A DNA stretch of 64,000 bases from Pegoplata infirma (taxonomy: Eukaryota; Arthropoda; Insecta; Diptera; Anthomyiidae): assembly GCA_963921195.1 (NCBI GenBank), contig OY992536.1:174600995-174664994 (forward strand), in the 5' to 3' direction. How positions within the stretch are numbered: position 1 is the stretch's first letter; every line of letters starts with the position of its first letter. Below, piece by piece: positions 32,566 to 44,177 of the stretch. A model generated the notes under the pieces. It was not told the origin of the DNA. It saw nothing but the letters and a program-made list of their open reading frames with translations, and ran no database searches. Made by a program: the position numbers and the translations under genes.

Positions 32566-32867
32566 AAATCACTAATTTATTTGTTATGCTTTTTTAACTT
32601 TAGTAATACCATTTACTCATAATTTTTATGATTTTTTTTAAATCCACGCCCACAAAAGGGGCGGGCCAAAAAAATCTTAATTTTGTAGCCCCCGGGGTCT
32701 ATGTGCAGGACTTTGCACACCTTCTGACGTAAAAAGATTTCATTTGTTTAACAAAAATGCAAAAAAAGCTGTAAAAAAATGCGTTTTTTGAGACTTTTTT
32801 TTAATTCTTTACGGGGGAACTTTTTCCCCCCTGATCCGATTTCCGAACTTAACCGGCATATGACCAA

Positions 32868-34413
32868 TAGAGCGACTCAAAAAAAAAAGTGATTTAGTTA
32901 CCCCTCTGAAAATAAAGCTTGATATGTTTTATGATGATTCCCAAAATATTTTGGTTCTAGCGTTGACCATCCGTGAGCTGGACCATTTTTAAAAAAGGTC
33001 CTTTTTTCAGTTTTTCGAATTTTTTTGTACTTTGCTCGACGACGACATAAATAAAATTTGGTGTCATCGAAAAGAGTTTTTGACGCAGCATCCAATGGTA
33101 TATAAAACTTGACCACTTGCGACCTGCAAATGGCGATATTTAACTAAATACATATTTTCGTTTCGGGTTTTCATACAAATTCTACGTATTTGGAAATAAT
33201 GTTCTGCTTTTCAAATTGAATCAGTTTTAAAATAATGTTTATTTATTTTTTTTTTGGAATTATTCGCATTAAACGCGAAAATCGCGATATATTTTATATT
33301 TTTTCAAATATAGGCAATATGGGTATCAAAATTTTTCATTTTTCAATTATAATAACCTGGTGATAAGTAAAATATCTGTTTTCAAATCTAGGATGCTGTG
33401 AGATAAATTTAAGTTTTTAAATATTATTTTTTAACAATGTTCTGCTTTTCAAATTGAATCTGTTTAAAAATAATTTTTATTTATTTTTATTATTCACATA
33501 AAACGCGAAAATCGCGATATATTTTCTCTTTTTTTAATATAGGCAATATGGGTATCAACTTTTCTCGTTTTTCAATTATAATAATCTGATGATAAGCAAA
33601 AGATCAAATCTAGGATGCTGTGAGATATATTTATGTATTCAAATTTTATTTTTTTAGTTACTAACAGAACACCAGATTATTATAATTGAAAAATGAAAAA
33701 AATTGATACCCATATTGCCTATATTAAAAAACATATGTAAAATAAATCACGATTTTCGCGTTTTATGTGAATAATAAAAAAAATAATAAATTGACATTAT
33801 TTTAAAACAGATTCAATTTGAAAAGCAGAACATTGTTAAAAATTAATATTTAAGAACTTAAATTTATCTCACAGCATCCTCGATTTGAAAACAGATCTTT
33901 TACTTATCACCAGGTAATTATAAATGAAAAATGAAAAATTTTGATACCCATATTGCCTATATTTGAAAAAAGATTAATAAATCGCGATTTTCGCGTTTTA
34001 TGTGAATAATTACAAAAAAAAAATAAATTAACATTATTTTAAAACAGATTCAATTTGAAAAGCAGAACATTATTTCCAAATACGTAGAATTTGTATGAAA
34101 ACGCGAAACGAAAATATGTATTTAGTTAAATATCGCAATTTGCAGGTCGCAAGTGGTCAAGTTTTATATACCATTGGATGCTGCGTCAAAAACTCTTTTC
34201 GATGACACCAAATTTTATTTATGTCGTCTTGGAGCAAAGTACAAAAAAATTCGAAAAACTGAAAAAAGGACCTTTTTTAAAAATGGTCCAGCTCACGGAT
34301 GGTCAACGCTAGAACCAAAATATTTTGGGAATCATTATAAAACATATCAAGCTTTATTTTCAGAGGGGTAACTAAATCACTTTTTTCTCTCCCATACAAG
34401 TTGAGTCGCTCTA
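32868..34413. mobile_element. Palindromic hAT-type element (1546 bp)
   Basis: TIR TAGAGCGACTCAA / TTGAGTCGCTCTA with the 8-bp duplication ATGACCAA at 32860-32867 and 34414-34421; copy E lacks the insertion. Each half is an inverted copy of the other for roughly 700 bp, so nearly the whole element folds on itself. Both arms hold the same 72-residue ORF reading outwards (VKFYIPLDAASKTLFDDTKF...), at 32898-33116 (-) and 34153-34371 (+), with only three or so residue differences. I do not recognise that protein, and its conservation may only reflect recent arm identity. Confidence 0.88.
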
Positions 34414-34684
34414 ATGACCAAGAGACACATTCGTGCCAATTAGTCAATTCAGTCTAGCTCTCTTATTTTGGACTGAATCGTGTTTTATACAGACGGACGG
34501 ACGGACGGACGGACGGATATTCATAGAATGACTTAAAATCGATCAAAGATCAATAATATATATACTTTATGGGGTCCCCGGCCGATATTTTTATGCGTTA
34601 CAAACGGAATGACAAAGTGAGTATACCCCCATACTGTGGTTGGAGGGTATAAAAATAGTTCAAATTTTGTTTAAAATTGCTAAT

Positions 34685-35398
34685 CCCAGCAAAACTTTGG
34701 TAATGGGTAGTGATTATATAACACATTACCAGGTAATGTATATACCTTATTTGTAGCATTATTTTAGGATGTCTTACCAAACATTTGTTCCACAACGTAT
34801 TATTTTCAAGTGAAAAATAATGCATTACTAATAATTTGCTACGTAATGCATGATTATTGGAAAAAATGTATTTCATATTTATTATTTCTAAACATTAAAT
34901 CATGGATGACTTATATTTGGTTACATTATGTATTATTTGAAAGTTTGAAATAATGCATTATTTATAATTGGATGCATAATGCATTACAATAACATAAAAA
35001 ATAATTATTTTATAAAAAAACTGCATAAGTTTAAACTAGAGATGGACACACACTCACGAGCATATTTTATCTACTTACACTCACTTACAATCACATGAGT
35101 AAATTTAATACAAAATTACCTTTTCACTACTCGTAACACTTTATAAGTATATTATCTTCCGGTATGCTATATTATTTCATTTCTCGTAACCTATAAAATA
35201 TCATATATTTTACACCTTACTCGTATTCTTCGTTATAAATTTATGACTTATTTTATACCTTACTGGTATTCTTTGTGATAATGTGGATGCATTACTTTGA
35301 GTCTCATCGCCTGTTAAAATCATCAATGCTGCAATGTATAAAATAAGAGATCCTATACCTTATTTTATACCTTATTTGGTAATCTAAGTTTTGCTGGG
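34685..35398. mobile_element. CCCAGCAAAACTT-ended MITE, copy 2 (714 bp)
   Basis: An inverted copy of 25369-26102, with ends CCCAGCAAAACTTTGGTAAT and GGTAATCTAAGTTTTGCTGGG (shown in part: TAAGTTTTGCTGGG). Flanks are AAT and ATG, so any duplication is 2 bp (AT). Confidence 0.75.
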
Positions 35399-35401
35399 AT
35401 G

Positions 35402-35528
35402 CGCTAAATGAAGTTTACAAGATATTTTTGCTAACATCATAATCTCAACTAAAAATTTGCTAAAAGTTAGCTAACCAGCATTATCAAAAAAAAATTAGTA
35501 AATCTACTAATGTATTATTTTGAGTGTA
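35402..35528 (+). repeat. Repeat ending ACTAATGTATTATTTTGAGTGT, copy 1
   Basis: AATGAAGTTTACAAGATATT, then CTCAACTAAAAATTTGCTAAA, then AGTAAATCTACTAATGTATT and TTGAGTGT recur at 47510-47627. It may be the right end of an element with an ACACTCAAAATAATA terminus. Confidence 0.55.
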
Positions 35529-35535
35529 CTTTCAT

Positions 35536-35785
35536 TTTAAGCTCTTTTGAGACAGCTTTTTGAATTGTTTTTGGAACCCCCTTTTATGCTTCACAAAATG
35601 TGTTTTTTTACAAACATTTTTTGAAAATAAAAAAAAAAACTGTTTCATATTTGAATCATTTTGGACTCTTAAAAGTGACCCAAAAACTGTCTTTTTCTAC
35701 GAGTCTTAAGAAAGTTTTTTTTTTGCAGCGTTGTAAAATTTGTTGGCGCTCCAAAAACTTATTTCCAAAATAAGACTTCCTAAAG
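35536..35785. repeat. Left arm of an inverted repeat around the 35.8-37.8 kb hAT nest
   Basis: AAGCTCTTTTGAGACAGCTT and TTTGAATCATTTTGGACTCT in this arm are matched, inverted, by AGAGTCCAACATGATTCAAA (37831-37850) and TCAAAAGCTGCCTTAAAAGA (39600-39620). The right arm is split by the Jockey copy. The ORF 35656-35904 crosses into the hAT element and is spurious. Confidence 0.55.
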
Positions 35786-36308
35786 CAATGGTTCTCAAAC
35801 GGTGGGTCGCGACCCCCTAGGGGGTCGCGGAAGAGTTTTAGGGGGGTCGCGAAGAAATTTGTTAAAACCTTAAATTTTGATAAATTTAAAACACATTTTT
35901 TCATTGCTGTGTTTTAAAAATATACAAATACTTTTATTAAAGAAAACATTTTTTTCCATCACTTGAGGTCTCTCCGTAATCATTGTGCAGTTTTTAATTT
36001 CGCGGGATGCCCAATATTTATTTGTGTTTTGACTGAGTCTGGGATCTGACAGTTCGTTTTCTATTAATTTTACGGTGCTGATTCTAGGGCTGCCAATCCC
36101 GAAATCCCGAATCCCGAAATCCCGGGATTTTTGTCATAAAATGAATCCCGAATCCCGGGATTTTTAAGCTCAAATCCCGGGATTTTTGAAATATTAAAAA
36201 TGTATGAGAATTTATTTTTAAAAATACAATTTTGTTCAATTATTGTTACATTTACATAAACAAATTAAAAATAAAACTTTTTTAATTTCCAACGAATTTG
36301 GCAGAGCT

Positions 36309-36374
36309 GAGAATTCTACCCAGGCTTGCAGAATAATAGTCCTTCGCACTAACCATTAAGCCACAGTTAAGGAG
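36309..36374 (-). repeat. tRNA-like fragment (A and B box)
   Basis: On the minus strand TGGCTTAATGGTTAGTGC fits a pol III A box and GGGTAGAATTCTC is a decayed B box about 35 nt downstream. The fragment has no paired acceptor stem. It looks like a tRNA-derived SINE head or a decayed tRNA copy. Confidence 0.4.
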
Positions 36375-36867
36375 CCCTTTGACCAAAGTTTGAAGGTTTT
36401 GGCGAAAATTTTCTAAAAAACCGAAACTTTGATCGAAAGGCGCCACGGGTCAATTTAATTCGATTGACTTCAAATTTGTATCACATAAGTTTTAAGCGTA
36501 GGAAAATACAAATTTTCCAGGACATTTAAAATTGGAAGAAAAACTTCTTTTATACAAAAAAAGCAATTCTAATGTATTATATTATTACTTTTCTCCTTTA
36601 AATGTTTTTATTATTTTACATTTTCTTTAAATTAGTTTTAAAATTATACAGTGGAACAACCAAAATCGGAATGGGATGAAACCAAAAGCAAATAAAAATT
36701 GTCATAACAAAACCCGCAAGGCTTTTTTAGTGCATTGCTAAATATTTAATAATAATAATTACTTAAAAACTGCATAAGTGGCGTATACTTAATTTGTTTA
36801 AATGCCTTTAAATAACAATCAGAATAATTAGAAATCATTTTTTTTTTAATAATTTAGTTGTAGCGAA

Positions 36868-36910
36868 ATCGATCCAAGGGTTTTCGCTACCAACTAACCC
36901 ACAGTAGCCC
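36868..36910 (-). repeat. SINE-like fragment related to 57844-57938
   Basis: The minus strand reads GGGGGCTACTGTGGGTTAGT, TGGTAGCGAAAACCCTTGG, then ATTTCGCTACAAC. The SINE at 57844-57938 has GGGGGC..., CTAGTTGGTAGCGCGC and CCTTGGTTTTTTCGCTACAA. The central part with the B box is deleted here. Confidence 0.45.
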
Positions 36911-38056
36911 CCTTAAATTTTTTACTTTTATAATCAAAGAAATTTAATCCCAAAAAATCCCGGAATCCCGAAAAATCCCGGGATCCCGAAAAATCCCGTG
37001 ATCCCGAAAATCCCGGGATCCCGGGATTTTGATTTTTAAATCCCGAATCCCGGGATTTTAAAAAACCGATCCCGTTTGACAGCCCTAGCTGATTCCGAAT
37101 CTGGGTTCCAAATTTTTCTAGTACGTTAGGTTTGTGAGAAAATTAAAGGCAAAGTTCACAAAAACGTATTCTTCTGCATTTTAAAGAGCTTTGTTTGTGA
37201 AATTTTCGGATGCGTCTGGGACCTGACCACTTTTTTCGATTTACTTTTTAATGCTAATTCCAAATCTGGATCCGAATAACGGATCTAGATTCGCGATCGA
37301 ATAAAATTTCAATCACTACTAAACATTGGTATATAACTTTGAAAAAAGAACAATCATTACTCCAAATTGGACGTTAAATGCTTTCTTGTTAAACATTTAT
37401 TCATTTCTGCTCAGGTTTAACTGGTGTTTTTCTTTTATTTTCGGAAATAAAAAATAGATGATGATAGTAAGTTTCGATATAAAATGCCGTAGTTTGGGAC
37501 CTTGTTTCCAAATTTTTGAGAAAATTGAGGTCAAAGTTCACAAAAATTGTGTTTTTTACTTGAAATTTTTGGTCTGCGTCTGGGATCTGACCTCACGGTT
37601 TCGATTAATCCTTCAATACTGCTTCTGAATTTGGTTTCCAAATTTTTCCATTACATTAGGTTTTTGAAAAAACTGAGGTCAAAATTCACCTTAATAATTT
37701 TTTTTTTATGTTTGGGGGGGGGGGAGGGAGGTCGCGAAAAATTTGAAATATTGAAAAGGGGTCGCAAAGCAAAAGTTAGTGAGAAGCTCTGCCCTAAAGG
37801 CTCATTGAAAATTATTTTTTGAGGGTTCTTTTTTCAGAGTCCAACATGATTCAAATATTTTTTTTTTTTTTTAATTCTTTTATTAATGAAATCTACCATA
37901 AGTTGATATTAATCATTACACGTGACTTAAAATTATTTGACTATGACGTGGTGATGATCCAGTGATCATCCCACAAATAACTTAAAACTAAAAAAAATAA
38001 AATATATATAAAAATAATTCCTTAGTATACTCTGGGCCATTTTAAGGGGTTCATCT

Positions 38057-38688
38057 CATAGATGGGAATTTTTCATTACCATTGAAATTTAATTACCATT
38101 GGTTGATATCAATGGTAATGAAAAAAATTTCATTACCATTTAATGGTAATTAAATTGTTTTAATTGAAAAAATAATTACCAATTGTAATGAAATGCACCA
38201 ATTGTTGAAAAACACCAATTATAATTGGTTTCAAAACAATTTGTTTACACATTTTTGTCTTTTTGAAAAGTAATAAATTTAAACATCAAAGCATGTTTTT
38301 TTTTTAAATATGAATAAAGACAAAAATCTAAACGCAAATAAAAAACTTCAAATATTGTGTTACACAAAAGCAAACGTGCGTTTGGTTTATAAAATGTGAA
38401 AAATTGAAATAAAAAATAACAAAAAACAACAGATATTTTCAAATATTAACGATTTTGACAATATTGTGACGACTTTTACTAATGGTAATTATTTTTTTTA
38501 ATTGATGCCATACCAATGGTAATTATTTTTTTTTTAATTTTCATTAGTAATTAAATTGATTAGTAATTTAATTGGTGCAATTGATACAACCAATTGTAAT
38601 GAACAAAATTGCATTACCATTGACATCAATTAAATGGTAATTAAACCATCAATTAATTGGTCCCATTAATTAATTAGTCCCATCTATG
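38057..38688. mobile_element. hAT MITE with AATTACCATTGG repeats (632 bp)
   Basis: TIR CATAGATGGGA / TCCCATCTATG (11 bp perfect) and exact 8-bp duplication GTTCATCT at 38049-38056 and 38689-38696. The duplication carries the TGA stop of the Jockey ORF. The body is made of ATTACCATT / AATGGTAAT motifs in both orientations. The ORF 38245-38442 is low complexity. Confidence 0.9.
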
Positions 38689-38690
38689 GT

Positions 38691-39604
38691 TCATCTAAGT
38701 AGGTCCTGGGGAGCTCTTCTCCGAAGTCGGGTAAAAGTAGTTGTGTTTGCCATTAAAGTTGACGCTAAAGGATTTGGATGGTTTTGAACTCTTGTTTGAT
38801 AGGACATCAATTGATTTTTTATTTCTTCGATTACTGTCGGAATTTTAAGTTCTCTGTGAAGCTGGTTATTTGATATGTACCAAGGAGCTGTTGTTAGTTG
38901 TCTAAGGATTTTCGATTGGAATCGCTGTAGAATTTCAAATTGGAATTTGCTGCAGTACCCCACAATTGGATACCGTAAGTCCAAATTGGTTTTAGTATGC
39001 ATTTGTATATCAAAAGCTTATTTTCGAGCGAAAGTTTCGATTGAGAGCCAATCAGATAAGACATTTTTCTGACTTGTAAGTCAAGGGCTTTCTTTTTGGT
39101 CAGAATGTGTTTTCTCCATAAGAGCTTTTTGTCCAGGTGAATGTCAAGGTACTTGACATCTTCTTTTTGGGAAATTTCCTTTTCATTAAGATAAACTGGT
39201 GGGCAAGTCCCATTTCTTAAAGTAAAAGTGACCTGAACTGATTTATCTTCATTTGATTTTATGCGCCAATCTTTAGGCCATAGAGAAATGTTATCTACAC
39301 ATTTTTGTAAAATATTACTTGCAACTGCAGGATCTGCATGAACAGCAAGAGCTGCAGTGTCATCGGCAAAGGTGCCTATAAGAACTCCATCAGTGTTTGG
39401 TAAATCTGCGGTATATAAAAGATACAGAGTTGGCCCCATAACACTGCCTTGTGGGACTCCGGCATTGAAAACATGTAAACTGCTCATTTCATCTTCTTCT
39501 TTCACAAAAAAGAAGCGATCCGAGAGGTAAGCCCGAATAAATGTATAATAGTTTACTGATTCAAATATGAATAAAGGTTTTTCGGGCCAATAAGAGCCTT
39601 TCAA
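38691..39604 (-). pseudogene. Jockey-type reverse transcriptase, partial
   Basis: The upstream reading (38894-39604) has GVPQGSVMGPTLYLLYTADL, then GTFADDTAALAVHADP: the QGSVLGP turn and the FADD form of the catalytic YXDD box. It continues through SYLIGSQSKLSLENKLLIYK and LKPIWTYGIQLWGTAANSNL. A frame change near 38895-39000 leads into LRQLTTAPWYISNNQLHREL and ends RRRAPQDLLR before TGA. APWY.SN..LH.DL.IPTV is typical of Jockey-clade C-termini. The first RT aspartate motif and the endonuclease are missing (5' truncation), and the frameshift shows it is dead. Confidence 0.88.
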
Positions 39605-39605
39605 A

Positions 39606-41507
39606 AGCTGCCTTAAAAGATATTAAAACAAATTAAGCAAGTATTTTTTTTAAAGTTTGTCGATAAAGGTTGATACTCCGATTTTTGTTTAAAATACGAC
39701 TTTTTGAGTCTAAAAAGAGTGCTCGTTTGCATGAACCACGCTCTTCATGTCCCACTCTTAAAAATTTCGAACTAAATAACAGAAGGTACGAGGAAAATAC
39801 GATAATGTTAAATTAACATTGTTGGTATGACAAGTAATGCTAACTTTTTATATCGAAAAAGCGCTTAATAAATTTTGAAAAAATGAATCAATTTATAATT
39901 AGTATGGTAATATTATTTAAGAAATACCTCTAAAAGTGTTAAAAACAAATTCTCAGCAAATAAAAAGTCATTGGATTTCCCGATAATCCATAAAATAAAA
40001 CTTTTTTTTACAGCTGGATGAAAAAAAAAACGCTATCTTTAGTCTGAAAATCGCCAAATTGCACACGTTGTTTTTTATATCGAACTTAAGGGAACATCCT
40101 GTTCAATGGCGGACTTAGCAAAGGGAATTTAAGATAGGGTTCGACAGAAGAAGAGTGACTTTAAATATCTTTATAATTGATAATCTTTGCATGAACCATT
40201 TTTTTAAAATAATTTTAAATATTTGTTACATTTTTGGAGCCCATTGTGCAGTTTAAAGAGCTTGTGTTTATTCACTAGGGTATATATTTTATATTCACAT
40301 TAAACAATTGTACTAAAGGCCAATTGTCACAAAAACCCTTTTCATAATTTTTCGAAATTAAAAAAAAAAAATATTTATGCATAAGATAAGGCAGAGCGAG
40401 AAACATCCCTTCATGAAAAATGGTGACAGGTTTTTATAGTTCATACATTTTGAAAATTTCACAATTTTCTACGTCACAGACTCATTATTAACAAAATTTT
40501 CTAATTACCGAAAAAGGTTTCAAATTTTTTTTAAAGAATTTGAATTAAATGATTTAAGACAAAAAAAAATTAAATCCCTGACACAAAAACTTTTTTGTTA
40601 ACTTTTTGACGTTCTAAGTCAAAAATTTCATTAAATGCTTTTAGATTTTTTTTTTTTTTAGAAAAATTTTTGGCTTTTTTCCAAAGTACCTAAAAAAACA
40701 GTAATTGAGACATTTACTCACAAGAGTGACACTCGTTTTTATTTGTAAGGTGCTATGTTTGTGATAGGTCATATAAATCCGCGAACTATCAAGGACCGGC
40801 CACTTCCCATAGGGATATAACAATTTATTACTATTTTTTTTTGTTTATTTTGTTCAAAAAGAAAACAATTCGTAATTTCGTATAATTTGAAAAATAATTA
40901 ATTTCGTAATAAACAAAAATATTTTCGTAAAAAAATATACTATAGAATTTTTTCTCATGTTTATTAAACAACGTTAAAGTTTGACCTTAACCATTTAAAA
41001 ACACTGTGCTACAAAAGACCAAAAATAAAATATGCAGGGGTTCTCATATGAAAATTCGGGTTGGTTGGAGTCCATACAGTACTGATATACACATAGTTTT
41101 TCTGGATCACTTCGTTAAGTACGTTTTTTATTGGCAATGTGTTGAAAAACGGCAATTCTTAAATTACAATTTCAAAAAATTATTACTTTGTTAATGTGCA
41201 ACCGATTTTCGATTTTATGGATTTTTTTGAAAGGTATAAGTCATACCTTTTAAACAAAAAAAAAATATTAAAAATCGATCATGAATTGGCTGAGCTACGA
41301 TCGTTTAAGTTAAAAAAAACCCAATTTTTTGAAAAATTTGTCAAATTCTTTATACTCTAAGTTGAAAGTGTATCATTAAACATTTTTTTTTTGTATTTTT
41401 GTAAAAAAGTATAGTAAAGTAGCTTTCCAAAACACCAAAAAACATAACAATCGGTTAAAAAATGAATGAGTTATGCTAAGTTTTGTGATAAGACATTTTT
41501 AATTATA
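39606..41507. other. Non-coding, no recognisable feature
   Basis: About 1.9 kb without a supported gene. The first 20 bp belong to the inverted arm described at 35536. A cluster of TTCGTAATTTCGTA motifs lies near 40866-40930. The ORFs 40641-40823 and 41006-41194 have no recognised domain. Confidence 0.45.
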
Positions 41508-42995
41508 CCCTCCAACCACAGTATGGGGGTATACTCACTTTGTCATTCCGTTTATAACGCATAAAAATATCGGTCGGGGACCCAAAAAGTATATATATTA
41601 TTAGTGTTTATAAAAAACCGACATTTTGGAAAACCGGTTTCTCGGTTAACCGAAATTCAGCTTTTTCGGTTAACCGGTTTTCTCGGTTAAACCGGAATAA
41701 AAAAACCGGTTAACCGGTTTTTTTCTTTAACTGACAAACCCAAAAAATACTTTAAAAATGCTAATTTTTATTAAATAAAAATTCGAATGTAACTAAAGTT
41801 AACACATTTGTTTCTTTCAGCAAAGTTAGCAACTGTTATCCTTTGAAAATAGCGGTATTTAAATACGGTGCTTTATTTTCATATATTCACCGGAGCTTTA
41901 TTTTAATTTTTATTGGTTTTATTTAAAAAACATACATCAATTCGTTATATATTGTAGTCCGTATTTTATATTAATGCTCCTTTATTAACATTTTCTCTAT
42001 TAATAAGAATTTTAGTACCTGGTTAACACTCACTTATTAAGTTTTCAATGAAACTGTCCAAAAAACGCTCATAACGGGGATAATTCAAATATTTACGAGA
42101 TTAAAACTCCTATTTGGAAAATTGTTTCTTGAAGACAAAAAGTATTTTATACTTCCTTTCTCACGGATTTTCAAGGTCTTTTTAATGAAATTTTGAAAAT
42201 ATCATAAAAAAAGTGCAAACCCTTAATATTTGCAAAATATTCCGTTTGAATGTATTTAAAAAAAAAAACCGGTTAACCGACAGAAAAAAACCGGTTTTCG
42301 GTGCACCAGAATTTTTCAATTTCGGTTAACCGGTTTGCAAAAAAACCGAAATTTTGGGAAAAAACCGGTTTTCCGGTTAAACGTTAACCGGTTTATAAAC
42401 ACTATATATTATTGATCTATGATCGATTCTAAGTCGTTCTATGAATGTCCGTCCGTCCGTCCGTCCGTCTGTATAAAACACGATTCTGTCCAAAATAAAA
42501 GAGCTAGACCCCTGAAAATTGGCAAGAATATGTCTTATGTTCACAGGCCGGCTAAGTTCGGAAATGGGCAAAATCGGGCAAGGGGGAAAAAAGTTCCCCC
42601 TTAACGAACTAAAAAAACCACTTAAAAAACGACATTTTTACATCTTTTTTTGACATTTTTGTTAAACAAATGAAACCTTTTTATGTCAGAAGGGGTTTAA
42701 ACTCCTGCACTTAGACCCTGGGGGCTGGAAAATTTAGTTTTTTTCTGCCCGCCCCCTTTTGTGGGTGTGGTTGTAAAAAATCATTAAAATAATGAAAAAA
42801 TGGTATTACTAAATTGCAAAAAGCATAATAAATAAATTAGTTAACATTTATCGCGATGGGGAAAGTATCCCCCACCACCCCCACAGACCCCCCCTCCCAA
42901 CAAAAAAAACGACCCTGGATTTTTTATATGTTTAACACGTTGGAGGGTATCATAGATTCGGCATAGCCGAATTTAAAACTCTCACTTGTTTTTTT
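41508..42995 (-). mobile_element. mini-me/DINE-1-like element, copy E (interrupted)
   Basis: The inverted counterpart of copy D: it starts with TATACCCTCCAACCACAGTA and ends GATTCGGCATAGCCGAATTT then CTCACTTGTTT. GTCC units (42449-42468) are few. A hAT element at 41602-42404 splits it within the TA-rich core. It gives the empty site for the palindrome in copy D (GCCGGC..GAACATAAGACATATTC around 42535-42555). Confidence 0.75.
41602..42404. mobile_element. hAT element with GGTTAACC arrays, copy 2 (803 bp)
   Basis: Same TIR (TAGTGTTTATAAA) as 24049-24852, inverted orientation, one base shorter. The 8-bp duplication is TATATTAT at 41594-41601 and 42405-42412; copy D shows the empty site (AATAATATATATACTTTATG on the other strand). 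The arrays of CGGTTAACCGG at both ends and the AT-rich middle are shared with copy 1. Confidence 0.9.
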
Positions 42996-44177
42996 TTCAG
43001 AAATGCTTAAAATTCAGGTATTATTCATAAATCTTATTGCTAGTAGTAATTTTATGTGCCTATGCACATAAAAAAGATATGGTAACATAATTAGATTTGT
43101 ATATGATTGACACATGATCACAAGTGAGCGTGATTGAAAATCAATTTTACTCACGTGGTTGTGAGTGAGTGTCAGTGTGAGTTGAATAAAAGAAATGGGC
43201 GTGTCAGTTGCTTGTAAATCCCATTTATAATTTTTTGGGTTTGTTTGAAAAATAAGAATGTTACTTCTTAAACAAAAAAAATTTTGAGAATAGGTTGAAA
43301 ATAGGCTCGTTTATGTAAAAAACCTTTTTTGAAAAGTTATACCTGCAACATTTTTAACCATTTTTAACCAATGGTTATCAAGCGAAAGCAGGATAAGGTA
43401 TGTGTATAATCCATTTCGTGCGATTTTATTTTTTTTATTTTTTTGTACGGTAATTAACTCCACCTTTTAATCAGGTTTCACATTTGGGAATATTCCCATT
43501 TCGATCGGGATATTTTTTGACTACAACCCAAATAAATTCCCACAGTGCTCCATCTGGTTGTGAAGACAGAGAAGTCTTAGCTAAAATTACCCGCAAGATC
43601 CTTGCTCCATCTAGGGACAACTAGCAACACTGAGCGATAAATCGATAAATACCCCATTTTTGTTGGTTGCAGTATTGGAAAAGGGAAGAAATATAACCAA
43701 GTTTCGTAAGTCAGTGAAATTTACCACCAGTGCATGTAAAACTTGTTGCACTGGTGGCCAAAAAAATAGAAACGTTCAAAAAAGAACGAAAATCTTGAAT
43801 TTTGAAAAACTAAATTAAAAACTACGAAAAAATATAAATTTCAAACTAAAAAAAAAGATAAAGAGAAACTAAAAGCACGTGGGTCGTAATCTTTAATGTT
43901 ACTTAACCCTCAGTGTTCAAAAAATTTATTTATACATTATATACTTATATATTATTACTATGCTTTAATTATTTTTCTATATACCATTTTTTGTTAAAAT
44001 TTGTTAGTATTTTGTTAGTTAAAAAATTTGTTAGTATTTTGTTAAAAAAAAAAAAATTATTTAATATCTAAAAAAAATTATAAAAGAAAGGGAAGTTTAG
44101 AAAATGTTAAGAATGCATTAAAAATATTTTGAAGAAAAAAAGATTAGAAGGAATATATAATATTGTAAAAGAGCATA
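42996..44177. other. Non-coding; hairpin at 43724-43757
   Basis: No gene. CCACCAGTGCA (43724-43734) pairs with TGCACTGGTGG (43747-43757) around 12 nt. GTGAGTG-rich sequence lies at 43120-43200. Confidence 0.5.

Larger units (their letters stand above)
32439..34656 (+). mobile_element. mini-me/DINE-1-like element, copy D (interrupted)
   Basis: Begins AAACAAGTGTTAAATTCGGC, TGTGCCGAATC; ends with the core ATATATACTTTATGGGGTCC and hairpin CCCCCATACTGTGGTTGGAG before GGTATAAAAA. Together with copy E it forms a subfamily whose terminal hairpin and GACGGACG tract differ from copies A, B, C and F. It is split by a 1546-bp palindromic element at 32868-34413. Near its left end is a G12 and C16 pair. 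Confidence 0.75.
36085..37087. mobile_element. hAT element with AATCCCGGGATTT arrays (1003 bp)
   Basis: TIR TAGGGCTGCCAA / complement TAGGGCTGTCAA, and an exact 8-bp duplication GCTGATTC at 36077-36084 and 37088-37095. Subterminal regions are built from ATCCCGAATCCCGGGATTTT palindromic units (36099-36185 and 36955-37060). It sits inside the SPIN-like element. Two tRNA-like fragments lie in its interior. Confidence 0.9.
35786..37791. mobile_element. hAT element with SPIN/Charlie-like ends (interrupted)
   Basis: Left end CAATGGTTCTCAAACGGTGG then GTCGCGACCCCCTAGGGGGT; right end ...GGGGTCGCAAAGC...GTGAGAAGCTCTG, an imperfect TIR (complement CAGAGCTTCTCAC). The flanks TCCTAAAG (35778-35785) and CCCTAAAG (37792-37799) match at 7 of 8. 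CAGYGGTTCTCAA followed by GGGTCGCGACCC is characteristic of SPIN/Charlie-type hAT elements. With the nested element removed it is about 1.0 kb and non-coding. A G-rich run lies at about 37714-37730. Confidence 0.8.
37857..39605 (-). mobile_element. 5'-truncated Jockey-clade retrotransposon
   Basis: The minus strand runs from the RT palm at about 39600, through the C-terminal region, to a 3' UTR that ends ATTAATAAAAGAATT followed by a poly(A) tail (poly(T) at 37857-37874 on the plus strand). TTCAAA flanks both sides (37850-37855 and 39600-39605), a possible target duplication. It lies in the right arm of an inverted repeat, which resumes at 39600. A 632-bp hAT MITE at 38057-38688 splits it at the stop codon. 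Confidence 0.8.
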
